Assembly: GCA_964235485.1 (NCBI GenBank)
Contig: CAXSAZ010000020.1
Coordinates: forward strand, 1 to 64,000
From: CAHJXG01 sp964235485
Lineage (GTDB): Bacteria; Pseudomonadota; Alphaproteobacteria; Acetobacterales; Acetobacteraceae
DNA: 64,000 bases
Direction of reading: 5' to 3'
Below are positions 32,452 to 40,831 of this stretch, piece after piece. Each line of letters opens with the position of its first letter. Position 1 is the stretch's first letter. Both the position numbers and the translations under genes were made by a program. Below the pieces are notes generated by a model. The model made no database searches. It worked only from the letters and a program-made list of their open reading frames with translations, and was not told the DNA's origin.

Positions 32452-33735
32452 TCACTGAATGGTGCCGTGATCCGTTTGCACGACCCATGACGTCCCATGG
32501 GGGGTGATGCTGGTGACGCGGCCGACGCCAGGCACTTGGTCGCCAACCTTGACCAAGCGCCCGCCCGCTTGTCCCGGCGCCGCGTTGACGTTGCTCAGCA
32601 CCGCGACGCCGAATGACGCCGCTTGCACGTGGTAGCCGGGCACGATGCGCGCGGAGTCGGTGGTCGCGGCCTTGGCGGCAACGGGCTTGCCGTCCTCGGC
32701 AGACGGCGAGGCAGGTGGCGCCGCTCCACCTTGCTGGCTGCCCGGCTCCGAAGCGGCGGCGGCGGGATCGCGTGCAAGCGCAAGGCTGAGGCGTTGCTCC
32801 AAGGCTTTGCTGCTGGCTTGCAGGGTATCGGCCAGCACCGCCACCTCCGTGCGGAGCTGAGCAGCCTCGCTGCGCGCGTCGCGCATGTCGTGCGTGGTCG
32901 CATCCAGGCGTTGATCCAGGCCCGTCAGCTTGGTTTGCAGGCCTCCGATCAAGCTCACAACCTCCGTGCGCAGCTTTTCGTTGTCGGCCTGCGCATCGCG
33001 CACGAGCACGCCCACCTGCCTCACCAGGGCGAGCAGGTTGACGGATTGCTGCGCGGTGGCAATGGGTGCCGCTGCTGCGTCGGGTGCGGCAGTCTCGGCT
33101 GGCTTGGACGGGCCGGGCGGCTGGGCCGCTGTTGGGCTGAGTGCCGAAGGCGCGAGCGAGGGGGGCGAAGCGGATGGAACCGGCGCCGGGGCGTCCGGCG
33201 TCGGCCGTCCCGGCAAGGCGGCGGCAAGCGCGACGGGCGCCGCCGCGGGCGTCGGCGCGGCGATTGGCCGCAGCAGCGCAACCTTCTCGCTCAGGGTGCG
33301 GAACAGGCTCTGGTTGGCCGCGAAGTCATGGAAGCGCTGCGCAAGCGTGGCCAGGGTTGCACCCATGGCGGCCTGGCCGCCCGAGGCTTGGGCGGCCCAT
33401 GCGTAGTAGCCGCCCGCGGCGAGCGCGCACAACGCCAGGGCGGCGGTGCCGCCAAGCATCGCCCTGCGAATTGGACGCCGCCTTGCCGGGACGGCCGGGG
33501 CCGCGGCGAGTACGCCGTGCTGCCCGCCCTCCTCCGGAAGGTCCAGATGCGCCGCAGCGGCCCGCAAGCTGTCAAACATCGGATTGAGCGGCCGGGGAGG
33601 CGCTGCAGCCCTGGGCGGCGGCGAGGGCTGGTACAGGTAGGACGCGCTGTACTTGCTCTCATAGCGCCGCTGTTTGTTCGCAAACTTGGCATCAAGCGCC
33701 TGAGCCGTAAGGGAACGCAAAGGGGGAACGGTCAT
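32452..33735 (-). CDS. Membrane-anchored coiled-coil protein with a PilP-like C-terminal domain (unknown)
   Basis: A 427-residue protein I cannot name. Visible parts: a basic cytoplasmic N-terminus (about 1-85); one transmembrane helix AMLGGTAALALCALAAGGYY near 90-115; a Pro/Ala-rich linker near 165-225; a long heptad-like coiled coil from about 230 to 330 (VRQVGVLVRDAQADNEKLRT onward); and a C-terminal small beta domain with VKVGDQVPGVGRVTSITPHG then SWVVQTDHGTI. That tail resembles the PilP-type or periplasmic domain seen in type IV pilus and DotF/IcmG-like secretion proteins. No secretion genes are nearby. The start at 33735 lacks a strong ribosome site. Confidence 0.75.
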   Translation of the reverse strand: MTVPPLRSLTAQALDAKFANKQRRYESKYSASYLYQPSPPPRAAAPPRPLNPMFDSLRAAAAHLDLPEEGGQHGVLAAAPAVPARRRPIRRAMLGGTAALALCALAAGGYYAWAAQASGGQAAMGATLATLAQRFHDFAANQSLFRTLSEKVALLRPIAAPTPAAAPVALAAALPGRPTPDAPAPVPSASPPSLAPSALSPTAAQPPGPSKPAETAAPDAAAAPIATAQQSVNLLALVRQVGVLVRDAQADNEKLRTEVVSLIGGLQTKLTGLDQRLDATTHDMRDARSEAAQLRTEVAVLADTLQASSKALEQRLSLALARDPAAAASEPGSQQGGAAPPASPSAEDGKPVAAKAATTDSARIVPGYHVQAASFGVAVLSNVNAAPGQAGGRLVKVGDQVPGVGRVTSITPHGTSWVVQTDHGTIQ

Positions 33736-33790
33736 CTTTGAAGCTACCTGCGTTTGGACAAAAGCCGATGTTCAACAGAATGGCGAGTAA

Positions 33791-33882
33791 GTCTCGGACA
33801 GCGAGACGATTTCGTCTTGAATGTCGAATTTGGCGACGTTGCGTTGCTTGTTAAACAAGCGGCGCGGCGCGCGCAACGTCGC
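33791..33882. repeat. Nested palindromes in a gene-free gap
   Basis: In the 392-bp gap 33736-34127 I find no gene, but three inverted repeats: GTCTCG/CGAGAC (33791-33807, 5-base loop); an outer pair GCGACGTTGCG (33833-33843) and CGCAACGTCGC (33872-33882), both 11 bp and perfect; and inside it the near-symmetric GCTTGTTAAACAAGC (33846-33860). The nested arrangement could fold as a branched RNA or act as a protein-binding site. The rest of the gap, up to the uppP start, shows nothing I can name. Confidence 0.65.
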
Positions 33883-34127
33883 CGCTGTACAGTTTGACGG
33901 CGTTGCCGGGCTGCTGAGGCAAGAAGCATTGGCCGCGCGCCCAGGCTTTGGTGCAGCAGGGCGTTGGCGCAGCAGGGCCGGCGACTCGGCCGTCAACTGG
34001 GGCAAAGTCGGAAGAAAGCAGAAAATCTTCGCTCAGCCCGGCTTGCGGGTGCCTCAAAGGCGTGCAAGCCCTGTCATGGCCAGGATGGGCCGGACCACGG
34101 CGCACCGTGATACGAAGGATCGGCTTG

Positions 34128-34931
34128 TTGGACACTGTGACCCTGCTGCAGGCTGCCCTCCTTGGCTTGGTCGAGGGACTGACCGAGTTCATCCCGGTTT
34201 CTTCCACGGGCCATCTCATTCTTCTGGTGGATCTGCTGGGCTTCCGTGGGCCGCCGGGCAAGGTGTTCGAGATCGTGATCCAGCTCGGCGCCATCCTGGC
34301 CATCCTCGCGGTTTACGCGCGGACGCTGCTCGACATCGCGCGCCGGGCGCCCGCCGACCCAGGCGCCCGGCGGTTCATCCTGGCGGTGCTGCTGGGGTTC
34401 CTGCCAGCCGCCGTGGTCGGCGCGCTGGCGCACGACTTCATCAAGGAGGTGCTGTTCTCGCCCTTCGTGGTGTCGGTCGCGCTGATCGGGGGCGGGGTGG
34501 CGATCCTGGTCATCGAGCGGGTGCGCCCCGTCCCGGCGCGGAGCAGCATCGAGGCGTTCCCCCCCGCCCTGTCGCTCGGCATCGGCGCGTTCCAGGTGCT
34601 GGCGATGATCCCGGGCGTGTCCCGCTCGGGCGCCACGATCATGGGCGCGCTGCTGCTGGGCGTGGAGCGGAAAACCGCGACCTTGTTCTCCTTTTTCCTC
34701 GCCATTCCCACGATGCTGGGCGCAACGGCATACGACCTGCTCAAGAACCGGCACACGCTGGACGCCGCGGGCGCGGGGGTGATCGCAGTCGGCTTCGTGG
34801 TCGCGTTCCTGGCCGCCCTTGCGGTCGTGCGCTGGCTGGTCAGCTTTGTCGGCAAGCACGGCTTCGCGCCGTTCGCATGGTATCGCATCGCCCTGGGCGT
34901 GGTGATGCTGGGCGTCCTGCTCAGCCGCTGA
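34128..34931 (+). CDS. uppP: Undecaprenyl-diphosphatase
   Basis: A 267-residue integral membrane phosphatase (BacA/UppP) that recycles the cell-wall lipid carrier undecaprenyl diphosphate and gives bacitracin tolerance. Both signature motifs are perfect: EGLTEFIPVSSTGH near residue 15 and PGVSRSGATI near 165. About eight transmembrane segments. The start is set at TTG 34128 (giving MDTVTLLQAALLG), which has AAGGAT seven bases upstream; GTG 34107 in frame lacks a ribosome site. Length matches the family (265-275). Monocistronic, with a hairpin 17 bp after the stop. Confidence 0.93.
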   Translation: MDTVTLLQAALLGLVEGLTEFIPVSSTGHLILLVDLLGFRGPPGKVFEIVIQLGAILAILAVYARTLLDIARRAPADPGARRFILAVLLGFLPAAVVGALAHDFIKEVLFSPFVVSVALIGGGVAILVIERVRPVPARSSIEAFPPALSLGIGAFQVLAMIPGVSRSGATIMGALLLGVERKTATLFSFFLAIPTMLGATAYDLLKNRHTLDAAGAGVIAVGFVVAFLAALAVVRWLVSFVGKHGFAPFAWYRIALGVVMLGVLLSR

Positions 34932-34947
34932 GCGCGGGCGGCGGGTT

Positions 34948-34967
34948 GTGTTGCGATGCTGCAACAC
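34948..34967 (+). terminator. Hairpin after uppP
   Basis: Perfect 7-bp arms GTGTTGC (34948-34954) and GCAACAC (34961-34967) with a 6-base loop, 17 bp downstream of the uppP stop. There is no clear T tract; it is a candidate terminator or 3'-end stabiliser only. No gene is seen in 34968-35127. Confidence 0.4.
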
Positions 34968-35127
34968 TTCGGGCGTGCTTGCCAAGCGCGTGTTCTGCGG
35001 CTTGCACATCCGGCCTCAGCGGTCCATGTTGCACTGCACAAGAAGCGGAAGCGTCCCTCGGCTGGGCCGTGCGTGACCCGGCACGCCCGGCGCGACATGC
35101 GGCAACCAACACCGAAAGGCTCACCCG

Positions 35128-35541
35128 ATGCGACCTGACAAGATCCGCGGCAACGTGTTCGTAGCCAACCTGCCCCGCGGCTTCACCGATGCCCAGCTTG
35201 CGGAAGCGTTCGACCCCTACGGGATCGTGCTGAGCGCCCACCTCGCGCGTGACCCGGCCACGGGAGAAACGCTTGGCCACGGCCTCGTCCAGCTCGCGCC
35301 TGACCGGGCCGTGGAGGATGCGGTAGCCGGCGTGAACGAGACGGGGATCGCGGGACGGCGCATCGAGGCGCGCCGGGCCGACCCGGACATGGGCATCAGC
35401 CTGCCGACCCCGCCGCGCCATCGGGCGGAGCGGCCACGGCCCGGGGGCGCCTCCGCGCCGGACCACCGCAGGCCGACGTTGCTGATGTCCGGGCCAGGCG
35501 CCATCCAGCGTCGGCATACGCTTTCCCTTGCGGGGCGCTGA
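35128..35541 (+). CDS. RRM-domain RNA-binding protein
   Basis: A 137-residue protein with a single RNA-recognition motif over residues 8-77: RNP2 is VFVANLPRGFT and RNP1 is the degenerate LGHGLVQLA, where canonical RNP1 has aromatic residues (GFGFVxF). The C-terminal 60 residues are basic and Pro/Arg-rich. Small bacterial RRM proteins resemble cold-shock-induced Rbp proteins. Loss of two of the usual RNP1 aromatics may weaken stacking on RNA. ATG 35128 follows GAAAGG. Stand-alone gene. Confidence 0.8.
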   Translation: MRPDKIRGNVFVANLPRGFTDAQLAEAFDPYGIVLSAHLARDPATGETLGHGLVQLAPDRAVEDAVAGVNETGIAGRRIEARRADPDMGISLPTPPRHRAERPRPGGASAPDHRRPTLLMSGPGAIQRRHTLSLAGR

Positions 35542-35626
35542 GCGCGTCGGCTGCTTGGCTGCACAGGCAGTTTAACCGGCCCGCTTGCCGGACACGAGCG
35601 GACCAACAAGCGCCACGCCCGGCGGC

Positions 35627-36544
35627 ATGAGCCTGCTCGCGACCATCCTGCCCGTTTTCGCCCTGATCGTGATCGGCGGGGCTGCCCGGCGGCTCCGCCT
35701 GCTCGAAGCCGCCTCGCTCGGCGGGCTGACGGACTTCGTGTTCTTTCTTGCCATGCCGGCCCTGCTGCTGGGCGCCATTGCGGACGGGCCGCCGTTCGAC
35801 ATCTTCGGCGTCGCCAGCGTGTACTTCTCGGCCTGCCTGGCCGTGTTCGCCGCGGGGATGGCCGCGGCGCGCCTGCTCCGCTTGCCGCTGCCGCGGGCCG
35901 CGATGCTGGGATTGAACGCCGCCTACGGCAACGTGGTGATGATGGGCATCCCCATCGTCGCCGCCGCCTTCGGCCGCGACGCGCTGCCCCCCTTGCTCGC
36001 GATCGTGGCGCTGCATTCGGTGATCCTGCTGCCCTTGGCCGGCATGCTGGTCGAGATGGGCACGACCGGCCAGCGCCGCCCCGCTTCCATCCTGCGTACC
36101 ACGCTGCGCGGGGTGGCGCGCAACCCGGTCATCATGTCCATCCTGGCCGCCTTTGTTTGGCGTGCGCTCGGCGTGCCGATGCCGGCGGTGTTGCGCGAGT
36201 TGCTGCACATGCTGGGCGCGGCGGCGCCGCCGCTCGCCCTGGTCTGCCTCGGCGCGTCGCTTCCCGCGCCGAGCGCCAGGGCGTTCGGGGCCGAGATGAT
36301 GGTGGGCGTCGTCCTGAAGCTTGCGGTCCTGCCGGCCCTTGTTTGGACGGTCGGCCACTGGGCTGGGCTGCCTGCCCTGCCGCTTGCGGTGGCCACGCTC
36401 ACGGGGGGCCTGCCGACCGGCGCCAATGCGTTCCTGCTGGCCCGGCGCGCCCAAGGGTTGCTGGAAATCTCCGCCGGAACCGTCCTGGTCGCCACGAGCT
36501 TGTCGGTCGCCTCCCTGTCCCTCTTGCTCGGCCTGCTGCGGTAG
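35627..36544 (+). CDS. AEC-family transporter
   Basis: A 305-residue integral membrane protein of the auxin-efflux-carrier (AEC) family, with about ten hydrophobic segments in two five-helix halves. It begins MSLLATILPVFALIVIGGAA and has the family stretches FVFFLAMPALLLGAIA and GLNAAYGNVVMMGIPIVAAA; the C-terminal half contains TLTGGLPTGANAFLLA. ATG 35627 is chosen because it starts at the first helix; 35585 is less likely. Relatives export or import dicarboxylates such as malate or malonate. Its relation to the following synthase cluster is unclear. Confidence 0.87.
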   Translation: MSLLATILPVFALIVIGGAARRLRLLEAASLGGLTDFVFFLAMPALLLGAIADGPPFDIFGVASVYFSACLAVFAAGMAAARLLRLPLPRAAMLGLNAAYGNVVMMGIPIVAAAFGRDALPPLLAIVALHSVILLPLAGMLVEMGTTGQRRPASILRTTLRGVARNPVIMSILAAFVWRALGVPMPAVLRELLHMLGAAAPPLALVCLGASLPAPSARAFGAEMMVGVVLKLAVLPALVWTVGHWAGLPALPLAVATLTGGLPTGANAFLLARRAQGLLEISAGTVLVATSLSVASLSLLLGLLR

Positions 36545-36562
36545 GCGTCGGACACGAGGCAT

Positions 36563-36588
36563 TTTCTTCTCAAGAAACTATGTTTCTT
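36563..36588. promoter_or_regulatory. Candidate operator with three half-sites upstream of the mgs/gmaS-like cluster
   Basis: In an AT-rich island 60 bp before the amidotransferase start, TTTCTT-CTC-AAGAAA (36563-36577) and AAGAAAC-TAT-GTTTCTT (36572-36588) are two perfect overlapping palindromes sharing the middle half-site. Such spacing is typical of a dimeric helix-turn-helix regulator. The XRE-cupin protein at the end of the same cluster is the obvious candidate to bind it; that link is inference. Confidence 0.55.
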
Positions 36589-36647
36589 TGTGATTGACGA
36601 GACGGCGGAAGCTGCTATGCCGGCGCTTGGCTTCGGGGAGCAGCACG

Positions 36648-37514
36648 ATGTGCGGGATAGTCGGCCTTTTCCTCAAGCACCCGGGCCTTGAACCCGAGTT
36701 GGGGAGCCATCTCGCCACCATGCTCGCGACCATGCGCGACCGCGGGCCGGACAGCGCAGGCTTTGCCGTGTTCGGGCGCGACGACGGCACCGTGAAGATC
36801 ACGGTCCGCGGTCCCGGCCTGTCGGCGCTTGCGGCCCGGTTGGGGCTGGACGCCGACGGGCGCGACACCCACGCGGTCCTGCACGTGCCGGCGTCGCGGG
36901 TGGAGGAGGTCCGGACCGCGCTCGCGTCCGACCCGGCCGTCACGGTTGTCGGCGAGGGCCGCCGGATGGAGCTTTACAAGGAGATCGGCCGGCCCGCGGA
37001 CGTTGCCGCCCGGTTCGGCCTGTCCGCCATGGCCGGGACCCACGGCATCGGCCATACCCGCATGGCGACCGAAAGCGCCGTTACGACGGACGGCGCGCAC
37101 CCTTACACCACGGGGCCGGACCAGTGCCTCGTGCATAACGGCAGCCTGTCGAACCACAACGCGCTGCGCCGCCGCCTGGTCCGGGAGGGCTACGCCTTCG
37201 AGACCGAGAATGACACCGAGGTCGCCGCCGCCTACTTGTCCTGGCGGATGCGCGAGGGCGACACGCTGGAAGGCGCGCTGCACGCCGGCCTCAAGGACCT
37301 CGATGGCTTCTACACCTTCGTGGTGGGCACCCGCACCGGGTTCGCCGTGCTACGCGATCCCGTCTGCTGCAAGCCCGCCGTGATGGCCGAAACGGCCCAA
37401 TGGGTGGCGTTCGGCAGCGAGTACCGCGCGCTGGTGGACCTGCCCGGCATCGGTGGCGCCCGCGTGTGGGAGCCGGAGCCTGCCCGGGTTTATGCCTGGG
37501 AGCGGGAAGCGTGA
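36648..37514 (+). CDS. mgsA: Class II glutamine amidotransferase (MgsA/GlxB-like)
   Basis: A 288-residue N-terminal-nucleophile amidotransferase domain like the first part of glutamate synthase but encoded separately. Cys2 follows the initiator Met (MCGIVGLFL), and the glutamine-site motifs RDRGPDSAGFA, GIGHTRMATES and HNGSLSNHNALRRRL are present. This three-gene split of glutamate synthase is known as MgsABC (N-methylglutamate synthase) or GlxBCD. ATG 36648 follows GGGGAG. The stop overlaps the next start (GTGA). It supplies or transfers the amino/methylamino group for the complex in the cytosol. Confidence 0.82.
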   Translation: MCGIVGLFLKHPGLEPELGSHLATMLATMRDRGPDSAGFAVFGRDDGTVKITVRGPGLSALAARLGLDADGRDTHAVLHVPASRVEEVRTALASDPAVTVVGEGRRMELYKEIGRPADVAARFGLSAMAGTHGIGHTRMATESAVTTDGAHPYTTGPDQCLVHNGSLSNHNALRRRLVREGYAFETENDTEVAAAYLSWRMREGDTLEGALHAGLKDLDGFYTFVVGTRTGFAVLRDPVCCKPAVMAETAQWVAFGSEYRALVDLPGIGGARVWEPEPARVYAWEREA

Positions 37515-38200
37515 GCGAGCAGATCGACCTGGCCGTCGCCACCACCCGCGACCTCAACGGCGCGCTGCACGGCCTGCTCCCGGACATCAACCGTACCCAT
37601 TGGCGGGTGCTCAACCCCCGCGGCCAGCACGCTTTGGCGGTCGGCGTCGATGCCCCGGTCCGCATCGAGATCGCAGGCCATGCCGGGTATTACTGCGCCG
37701 GCATGAATGGCGGCGCGACCGTGGTGGTCGAGGGCAACGCCGGCAACGGCGTCGCCGAGAACATGATGTCCGGCCGCGTGGAGGTCCGGGGCGACGCCAG
37801 CGCAGCCGCCGGCGCCACCGCGCATGGCGGGCTGTTGGTGATCCGCGGCAACGCTTCCGCACGCTGCGGCATCAGCATGAAGGGCGTCGATATCGTGGTG
37901 GGCGGCAATGTCGGCCACATGAGCGCGTTCATGGCCCAGGCCGGCACACTGACCGTGCTGGGGGACGCCGGGGACAGCCTGGGCGACAGCATCTACGAGG
38001 CGCAGTTGTTCGTCCGCGGCTCGGTCGCAAGCCTCGGCGCCGATTGCGTGGAGAAGGAGATGCGGGACACCCACCGCGCCGCCTTGGCCGTCCGGCTGGA
38101 GGCGGCGGGCTTCGACGGCGTGGATGCCGGGTCGTTCCGCCGCTACGGCTCGGCCCGGCGGCTGTATCATTTCCATGTGGACAATGCGGGGAGCTACTGA
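37511..38200 (+). CDS. mgsB: GXGXG-motif subunit (glutamate synthase alpha C-terminal-like, MgsB/GlxC)
   Basis: A 229-residue protein matching the right-handed beta-helix (GXGXG) domain of glutamate synthase. Repeating turns such as GNAGNGVAENMMSGRVEVRG, GGLLVIRGNASARCGISMKG and GGNVGHMSAFMAQ are visible. In glutamate synthase this domain is structural and links the amidotransferase to the FMN site. GTG 37511 overlaps the upstream stop, and the stop shares a base with the next ATG, so all three subunits are translationally coupled. A separate gene is typical of the MgsABC/GlxBCD type. Confidence 0.82.
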   Translation: MSEQIDLAVATTRDLNGALHGLLPDINRTHWRVLNPRGQHALAVGVDAPVRIEIAGHAGYYCAGMNGGATVVVEGNAGNGVAENMMSGRVEVRGDASAAAGATAHGGLLVIRGNASARCGISMKGVDIVVGGNVGHMSAFMAQAGTLTVLGDAGDSLGDSIYEAQLFVRGSVASLGADCVEKEMRDTHRAALAVRLEAAGFDGVDAGSFRRYGSARRLYHFHVDNAGSY

Positions 38201-39540
38201 TGGACCAAGGCCCTTCGACGCCGCCGCGCCCGGCCCCACGCATGAGCGCGACCTTTGACCCGGCCACCCTCGCCGAAATCCGGCGCGCGGCTGCGACCGG
38301 CATCTACGACATCCGCGGCTACGGCGCGAAGCGCGCCCTGCCCCACTTCGACGACCTGCTGTTCCTGGGCGCCAGCATCAGCCGCTACCCGCTGGAAGGC
38401 TACCGCGAACGCTGCGGCACCGATGTGGTGCTGGGCGCGCGGTTCGCGAAGAAGCCGGTTGAGCTGCGCATCCCCATCACGGTTGCCGGCATGAGCTTCG
38501 GCAGCCTGTCCGCCCAGGCCAAGGAGGCGCTGGGCCGCGGCGCCACCATCGCCGGCACCAGCACGACCACGGGCGACGGCGGCATGACCCCGGAGGAGCG
38601 GCAAAGCTCGGCGACCCTGGTGTATCAATACCTGCCCAGCCGCTACGGCATGAACCCCTCCGACCTACGCGCCGCCGACGCCATCGAGATCGTCGTCGGC
38701 CAGGGCGCCAAGCCCGGCGGCGGCGGCATGTTGCTGGGCCAGAAGATCACGGAGCGCGTCGCGGCGATGCGCACCCTGCCGCCCGGCATCGACCAGCGCA
38801 GCGCCAGCCGCCACCCCGATTGGACCGGCCCCGACGACCTTGAGATCAAGATCCTGGAACTGCGCGAGGTCACGGATTGGCAGAAGCCGATCTACGTGAA
38901 GGTCGGCGCGTCGCGGCCCTACTACGACACGGCGCTCGCGGCCAAGGCCGGGGCGGACGTGGTGGTGCTGGACGGGATGCAGGGCGGCACGGCGGCGACG
39001 CAGACCGTGTTCATTGAGAACGTCGGCCTCCCCATCCTCGCCGCGATCCGCCCGGCGGTGCAGGCGTTGCAGGATCTCGGCCTGCACCGGACCGTGCAGC
39101 TCGTCGTGTCCGGCGGCATCCGCAACGGCGCGGACGTGGCCAAGGCGCTGGCGCTCGGCGCGGACGCGGTCAGCATCGGCACGGCGGCGCTGGCGGCGCT
39201 CGGCGACAACGACCCGGCGTTCGAGGCGGAGTACGCCGCCCTCGGCACCCATGCCGGCGCCTTTGATGCGTGGCACGAAGGGCGCGACCCCGCGGGGATC
39301 ACCACGCAGGACCCGGCGCTCGCGGCCCGGCTCGACCCGGTGTTGGGCGGGCGGCGGCTGGCCAACTACCTCGCCGTGCTGACCTTGGAAGCGCAGACCA
39401 TCGCCCGGGCCTGCGGCAAGAGCCACGTGCACAACCTGGAGCCAGAGGACCTCGTGGCGCTCACCGTGGAGGCCGCCGCCATGGCCCGGGTGCCCTTGGC
39501 CGGCACGAGCTGGATTCCTGGCCAGGGAGGCAGCCCATGA
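38200..39540 (+). CDS. mgsC: FMN-binding glutamate-synthase-like subunit (MgsC/GlxD)
   Basis: A 446-residue protein with the FMN-binding TIM barrel of glutamate synthase. Family stretches: ITVAGMSFGSLSAQAKEALG, TSTTTGDGGMTPEER, GQGAKPGGGGMLLGQKI, VLDGMQGGTAATQTVF and VSGGIRNGADVAKALALGAD. It is the catalytic subunit that would reductively transfer the group from gamma-glutamylmethylamide (or glutamine) to an acceptor. ATG 38200 shares a base with the previous stop; the ATGA overlap at 39537 couples it to the glutamine-synthetase-like gene. Ferredoxin or another electron donor would be needed and is not encoded here. Confidence 0.83.
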   Translation: MDQGPSTPPRPAPRMSATFDPATLAEIRRAAATGIYDIRGYGAKRALPHFDDLLFLGASISRYPLEGYRERCGTDVVLGARFAKKPVELRIPITVAGMSFGSLSAQAKEALGRGATIAGTSTTTGDGGMTPEERQSSATLVYQYLPSRYGMNPSDLRAADAIEIVVGQGAKPGGGGMLLGQKITERVAAMRTLPPGIDQRSASRHPDWTGPDDLEIKILELREVTDWQKPIYVKVGASRPYYDTALAAKAGADVVVLDGMQGGTAATQTVFIENVGLPILAAIRPAVQALQDLGLHRTVQLVVSGGIRNGADVAKALALGADAVSIGTAALAALGDNDPAFEAEYAALGTHAGAFDAWHEGRDPAGITTQDPALAARLDPVLGGRRLANYLAVLTLEAQTIARACGKSHVHNLEPEDLVALTVEAAAMARVPLAGTSWIPGQGGSP

Positions 39541-40829
39541 AACTGTCCGAGGTCGCCCGGGAGCGCGGCATCCGCTTCTTCCTCATTGCCTACACCGACC
39601 TGTTCGGCGTCCTGCGCGCCAAGCTGGTGCCGGCCCGCGCCATCGACGGAATGTCGGAGGACGGCGCCGGGTTCGCCGGGTTTGCCACCTGGTTCGACAT
39701 GACCCCCGCCGACCCGGACGTGCTGGCGGTGCCGGACCCATCGACGCTGATCCAACTACCGTGGAAGCCGGAGGTCGGCTGGCTCGCCGCCGATCCCTCC
39801 ATGGCCGGGGCGCCCGTGGAGCAAGCGCCGCGTAACGTGCTCCGCCGTTTGGTGGCCGCCGGGCAAGCGCAGGGGCTTGAGATGCGCACCGGGGTGGAGC
39901 CGGAGTTCTTCATCATCACGCCCGACGGCCAGTCCATTGCGGACGGCGCGGACACCCAGGCCAAGCCCTGCTACGACCAGCTCACCCTGATGCGCCGGTT
40001 CGACATCATCGCGGCGATCAGCGACGCGATGGAGGCGCTGGGCTGGGGTCCCTACCAGAACGACCACGAGGACGCGAACGGCCAGTACGAGATGAACTGG
40101 GACTACGCGCCGGCGCTGGTGACGGCGGACCGGCACGCCTTTTTCAAGTACATGGTCCGCAGCATCGCCGAGCAGCACGGCATGAGGGCGACGTTCATGC
40201 CGAAGCCGTTCAGCACCCTCACCGGCTCCGGCTGCCATGCCCACGTGTCCGTGTGGCGCGGCGGCGAGAACGCCTTCAAGGGCGGTGACGACCTCGGCCT
40301 CAGCCCGTTGGCGCATCAGTTCCTGGGCGGCGTGATGGCCCATGCCGAGGCCCTGTGCGCCCTCACCAACCCGGCGGTGAACAGCTACAAGCGCATCAAC
40401 GCGCCCGTCACGGCGTCCGGCGCCACCTGGTCGCCCGGCACGGTGAGCTGGGGCGGCAACAACCGGACCCACATGGTGCGGGTACCGGGTCCCGGACGCA
40501 TCGAGTATCGCCTGGCCGACGGCGCAGCCAACCCTTATTTGCTACAAGCCGGGTTGCTGGCGGCCGGCCTTGACGGGATCGCGCAGGCGCGGAACCCGGG
40601 GGCGCCGCTCGACCTGGATATGTACGTCGCCGGGGCGGGGGTGGAGGGCGTGCGCAGCCTGCCGCTCAACCTGCTCGACGCCCTCCGCGCGTTCGAGGCC
40701 TGCGCGCCGCTCCGCACCGCGCTGGGGGAAGCGTTCGCGGCGTCCTACGTCAAGCTGAAGCGGCAGGAATGGGACAGCTACATGCGCCACCTGACCGCCT
40801 GGGAGCGTGATGCCACGCTGGACTGCTGA
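39537..40829 (+). CDS. gmaS: Glutamine-synthetase-like ligase (gamma-glutamylmethylamide synthetase / GlnT type)
   Basis: A 430-residue glutamine-synthetase-fold ligase of the GlnT/GmaS group. Active-site motifs: GVEPEFFI near residue 120, HEDANGQYEMNW near 178, GSGCHAHVSVW near 232, NSYKRINAPVTASG near 282 and RVPGPGRIEYRLADGAANPY near 320. GmaS joins glutamate and methylamine using ATP; true GlnT uses ammonia. The position directly after the MgsABC-like genes favours GmaS, but sequence alone does not exclude another amine or ammonia. It ends 2 bp before the regulator gene. Confidence 0.8.
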   Translation: MKLSEVARERGIRFFLIAYTDLFGVLRAKLVPARAIDGMSEDGAGFAGFATWFDMTPADPDVLAVPDPSTLIQLPWKPEVGWLAADPSMAGAPVEQAPRNVLRRLVAAGQAQGLEMRTGVEPEFFIITPDGQSIADGADTQAKPCYDQLTLMRRFDIIAAISDAMEALGWGPYQNDHEDANGQYEMNWDYAPALVTADRHAFFKYMVRSIAEQHGMRATFMPKPFSTLTGSGCHAHVSVWRGGENAFKGGDDLGLSPLAHQFLGGVMAHAEALCALTNPAVNSYKRINAPVTASGATWSPGTVSWGGNNRTHMVRVPGPGRIEYRLADGAANPYLLQAGLLAAGLDGIAQARNPGAPLDLDMYVAGAGVEGVRSLPLNLLDALRAFEACAPLRTALGEAFAASYVKLKRQEWDSYMRHLTAWERDATLDC

Positions 40830-40831
40830 CG

